DNA of 64,000 nucleotides from Pokkaliibacter sp046614695. GTDB taxonomy: Bacteria; Pseudomonadota; Gammaproteobacteria; Pseudomonadales; Balneatricaceae. This document shows, piece after piece, positions 62,895 to 64,000 of this stretch (positions are counted from its first letter, which is position 1; every line of letters begins with the position of its first letter). The position numbers and the translations under genes are program-made. The notes under the pieces are model-generated. The model saw only the letters and a list, made by a program, of their open reading frames with translations, was not told the origin of the DNA and made no database searches. The stretch lies in assembly GCF_046614695.1 (NCBI RefSeq), contig NZ_JBKKHQ010000019.1, forward strand, positions 102,553 to 166,552. Direction: 5' to 3'.

Positions 62895-62914
62895 TACTGT
62901 GTTTATATACAGTA
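62895..62914 (-). promoter_or_regulatory. LexA (SOS) box of umuDC
   Basis: CTG-N10-CAG operator. Plus-strand reading CTGTGTTTATATACAG (62897-62912) within TACTG...CAGTA. It matches the consensus CTGTATATATATACAG at most positions and lies 17 bp before the umuD ATG. Confidence 0.93.
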
Positions 62915-63008
62915 TCTGGGAGGTTAGTGATACTGGCAAGTCTCATGTAGTCAGTATGAGCAAAACTCATTCTTCAGACTTGCAAGCGCATCGGGAGCTG
63001 TATGGAAA

Positions 63009-63039
63009 CAAAAACGGCTAACCTGTTGGGTTAGCCGTT
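63009..63039 (-). terminator. Terminator of the YajG-like gene
   Basis: Eleven-bp stem AACGGCTAACC / GGTTAGCCGTT with loop TGTTG. The minus-strand reading is followed by TTTTTGTTT. Confidence 0.88.
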
Positions 63040-63083
63040 ATCGTCGTTAGCCTGTATGTAGAGTCAGGCGAGGGGAGAGCGCT

Positions 63084-63674
63084 TTAATAGCGAGACATGG
63101 CGCTGATCAGCTTGGGGTCTTGCAGAGCGTGGCTCAGCGTTTCTGCCAGCAATTCATTGATAATCTTGCTGTTGGTTTCTTCGCTGGGGACGTGGGAGAA
63201 CTCATGATGTTTCTCTGTCTTGAAGGAGCCGGTATAGCTTGAGCCATTCGGACTACTGACAACGATGCGAATGGCATCGGATAAGTCGACTACCTGAATC
63301 AGGCTGCGTACCGAGGGCTGATAGGTCAGCTTATCCAGGATGACATTCATCTGAACGTCGGCATTCTCAGACGTTGTGATCTGAAAACCCATCTGTGTAA
63401 GTGCACCAGCCATACTGCCTTTCAGGCGCTGTGGCGCTTGGGATGACAGGGTGACATTGCTGGTTTGAGCATAAATACCGCCGCGAGTACCCAGAACCTT
63501 TGACGCGCGCTGATCTGAGACGGTGACGCTAATGCGTTTCCCCGTGGCCGCGTAGCTGCCCGGAGTAATCTGCGGATTGACATTAACTGCCTGAGGGCTC
63601 AGGGCGCATCCGGCCAGCACCAGGCCCGCGATAAAAGCGGCCGCAGTGCGAAGAGAGGTTTTCAAATTCAACAT
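63084..63674 (-). CDS. YajG-family outer-membrane lipoprotein
   Basis: A 196-residue lipoprotein with lipobox LVLAGC (C23). The mature protein resembles YajG: VNVNPQI, VTVSDQRASKVLGTRGG, and MGFQITTSENADVQMNVILDKLTYQP. Function unknown; YajG-like proteins are outer-membrane lipoproteins often near peptidoglycan genes. A single gene ending at its own terminator. Confidence 0.87.
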   Translation of the reverse strand: MLNLKTSLRTAAAFIAGLVLAGCALSPQAVNVNPQITPGSYAATGKRISVTVSDQRASKVLGTRGGIYAQTSNVTLSSQAPQRLKGSMAGALTQMGFQITTSENADVQMNVILDKLTYQPSVRSLIQVVDLSDAIRIVVSSPNGSSYTGSFKTEKHHEFSHVPSEETNSKIINELLAETLSHALQDPKLISAMSRY

Positions 63675-63856
63675 GGTGGTTTCCCGATAAACAGTCGAGC
63701 ACAGGTTAAAGTCATGCAGGCATTTAGCGGTGGTGCACCTTGAGCGTCAATAGTCTGGAACAAAGCGACACAAAGCAGGATGGAGGCGGGAGTCGCTACC
63801 TGTACACGGTGCGATAGGAGTAGTAAAACAGGGGAAATAAAAAGTGTTTTAAGTGT

Positions 63857-63884
63857 TTGACAAGTATCGGGAATTGCGTAAAAT
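63857..63884 (+). promoter_or_regulatory. Promoter of tRNA-Asp
   Basis: -35 TTGACA (63857-63862) and -10 TAAAAT (63879-63884), 16 bp spacer, followed by a GC-rich discriminator (GCGCTCCC), as at the other tRNA promoter. Confidence 0.88.
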
Positions 63885-63923
63885 GCGCTCCCACACAACG
63901 ACGCTGTCGGGGTGTTACATTGC

Positions 63924-64000
63924 GGAGCGGTAGTTCAGTCGGTTAGAATGCCGGCCTGTCACGCCGGAGGTCGCGGGTTCGAGCCCCGTCCGCTCCGCCA
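63924..64000 (+). tRNA. tRNA-Asp (GTC)
   Basis: 77-nt cloverleaf ending exactly at the window edge: acceptor GGAGCGG / CCGCTCC then GCCA, D arm AGTTCAGTCGGTTAGAAT, anticodon GTC in CCTGTCACG, T arm GCGGGTTCGAGCCCCGT. Confidence 0.97.

Noticed and set aside
62880..62939. Upstream start for umuD
   Set aside because: It would place the start codon before the LexA box, making the operator part of the coding region; a start after the box is required.

Overview
The window is a 64 kb piece of a gammaproteobacterial chromosome. The gene content suggests a marine, Oceanospirillales- or Pseudomonas-like organism, but the genus cannot be fixed from sequence alone. Support for this comes from the yccA-tusDCB-tusE cluster, uvrC-pgsA followed by tRNA-Gly/Cys/Leu, a UmuDC operon with a LexA box, LuxS, a tripartite tricarboxylate transporter with its TctDE regulators, and an APS-type (not PAPS-type) sulfate assimilation route. 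Gene density is high, most genes carry clear Shine-Dalgarno sites, and many transcription units end in strong, often bidirectional, hairpin terminators. No rRNA, insertion sequence, phage integrase or CRISPR array was seen.

Layout. 1-2632: sbcC (cut by the left edge) and sbcD, recombination nuclease, minus strand. 2811-6759: a visibly AT-rich accessory island with two gene pairs. The first is a papain-like cysteine-peptidase-type protein followed by an exported beta-propeller protein. The second is a LysM-like/glycine-zipper protein followed by a small membrane protein. Both look like toxin-immunity (orphan type VI effector) pairs. 7123-9330: glutamine amidotransferase, an unrecognised 348-residue protein and a small ORF. 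9416-16094: RND tripartite efflux operon with a divergent TetR regulator. 16095-23042: TctD/TctE two-component system with an extra binding protein, divergent from tctCBA. 23349-30997: tpx, then a sulfur assimilation region (fld-cysD-cysN divergent from cysI-DUF934-cysH) around a 925 bp regulatory intergenic region.

31112-33442: four-gene cluster with NERD, cold-shock/DUF1294 and DUF2726/zinc-ribbon proteins. 33530-38324: exporters, two LysR regulators and an aldo/keto reductase. 38399-42594: Prc protease, M18 aminopeptidase, Dps. 42890-46647: YcaD-like MFS protein, then the yccA-tusDCB-tusE sulfur-relay unit. 46922-49889: truC, hspQ, luxS, mtnN (the last two divergent and sequential in the activated methyl cycle). 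49965-53626: TlpA-like thioredoxin, beta-hydroxyacid dehydrogenase, DUF1853, a tandem-receiver protein and a small ORF. 53686-56564: uvrC, pgsA and three tRNAs. 56954-60395: an accessory run of small genes, comprising two related small proteins and four tandem paralogous small exported proteins with a BamE-like motif, then a VOC protein. 60508-64000: a periplasmic protein, umuDC, a YajG-like lipoprotein and tRNA-Asp.

Functional links. CysD/CysN make APS, the CysH-type enzyme reduces APS directly (iron-sulfur cysteines present), and CysI completes sulfide formation. No cysC or cysJ is present here, and the flavodoxin gene heading the cysDN operon is a plausible electron donor. TctDE probably senses a carboxylate and controls tctCBA. 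TusDCB/TusE and TruC both act on tRNA. The least explained regions are the 2.8-6.8 kb island and the 58.0-59.9 kb lipoprotein array.
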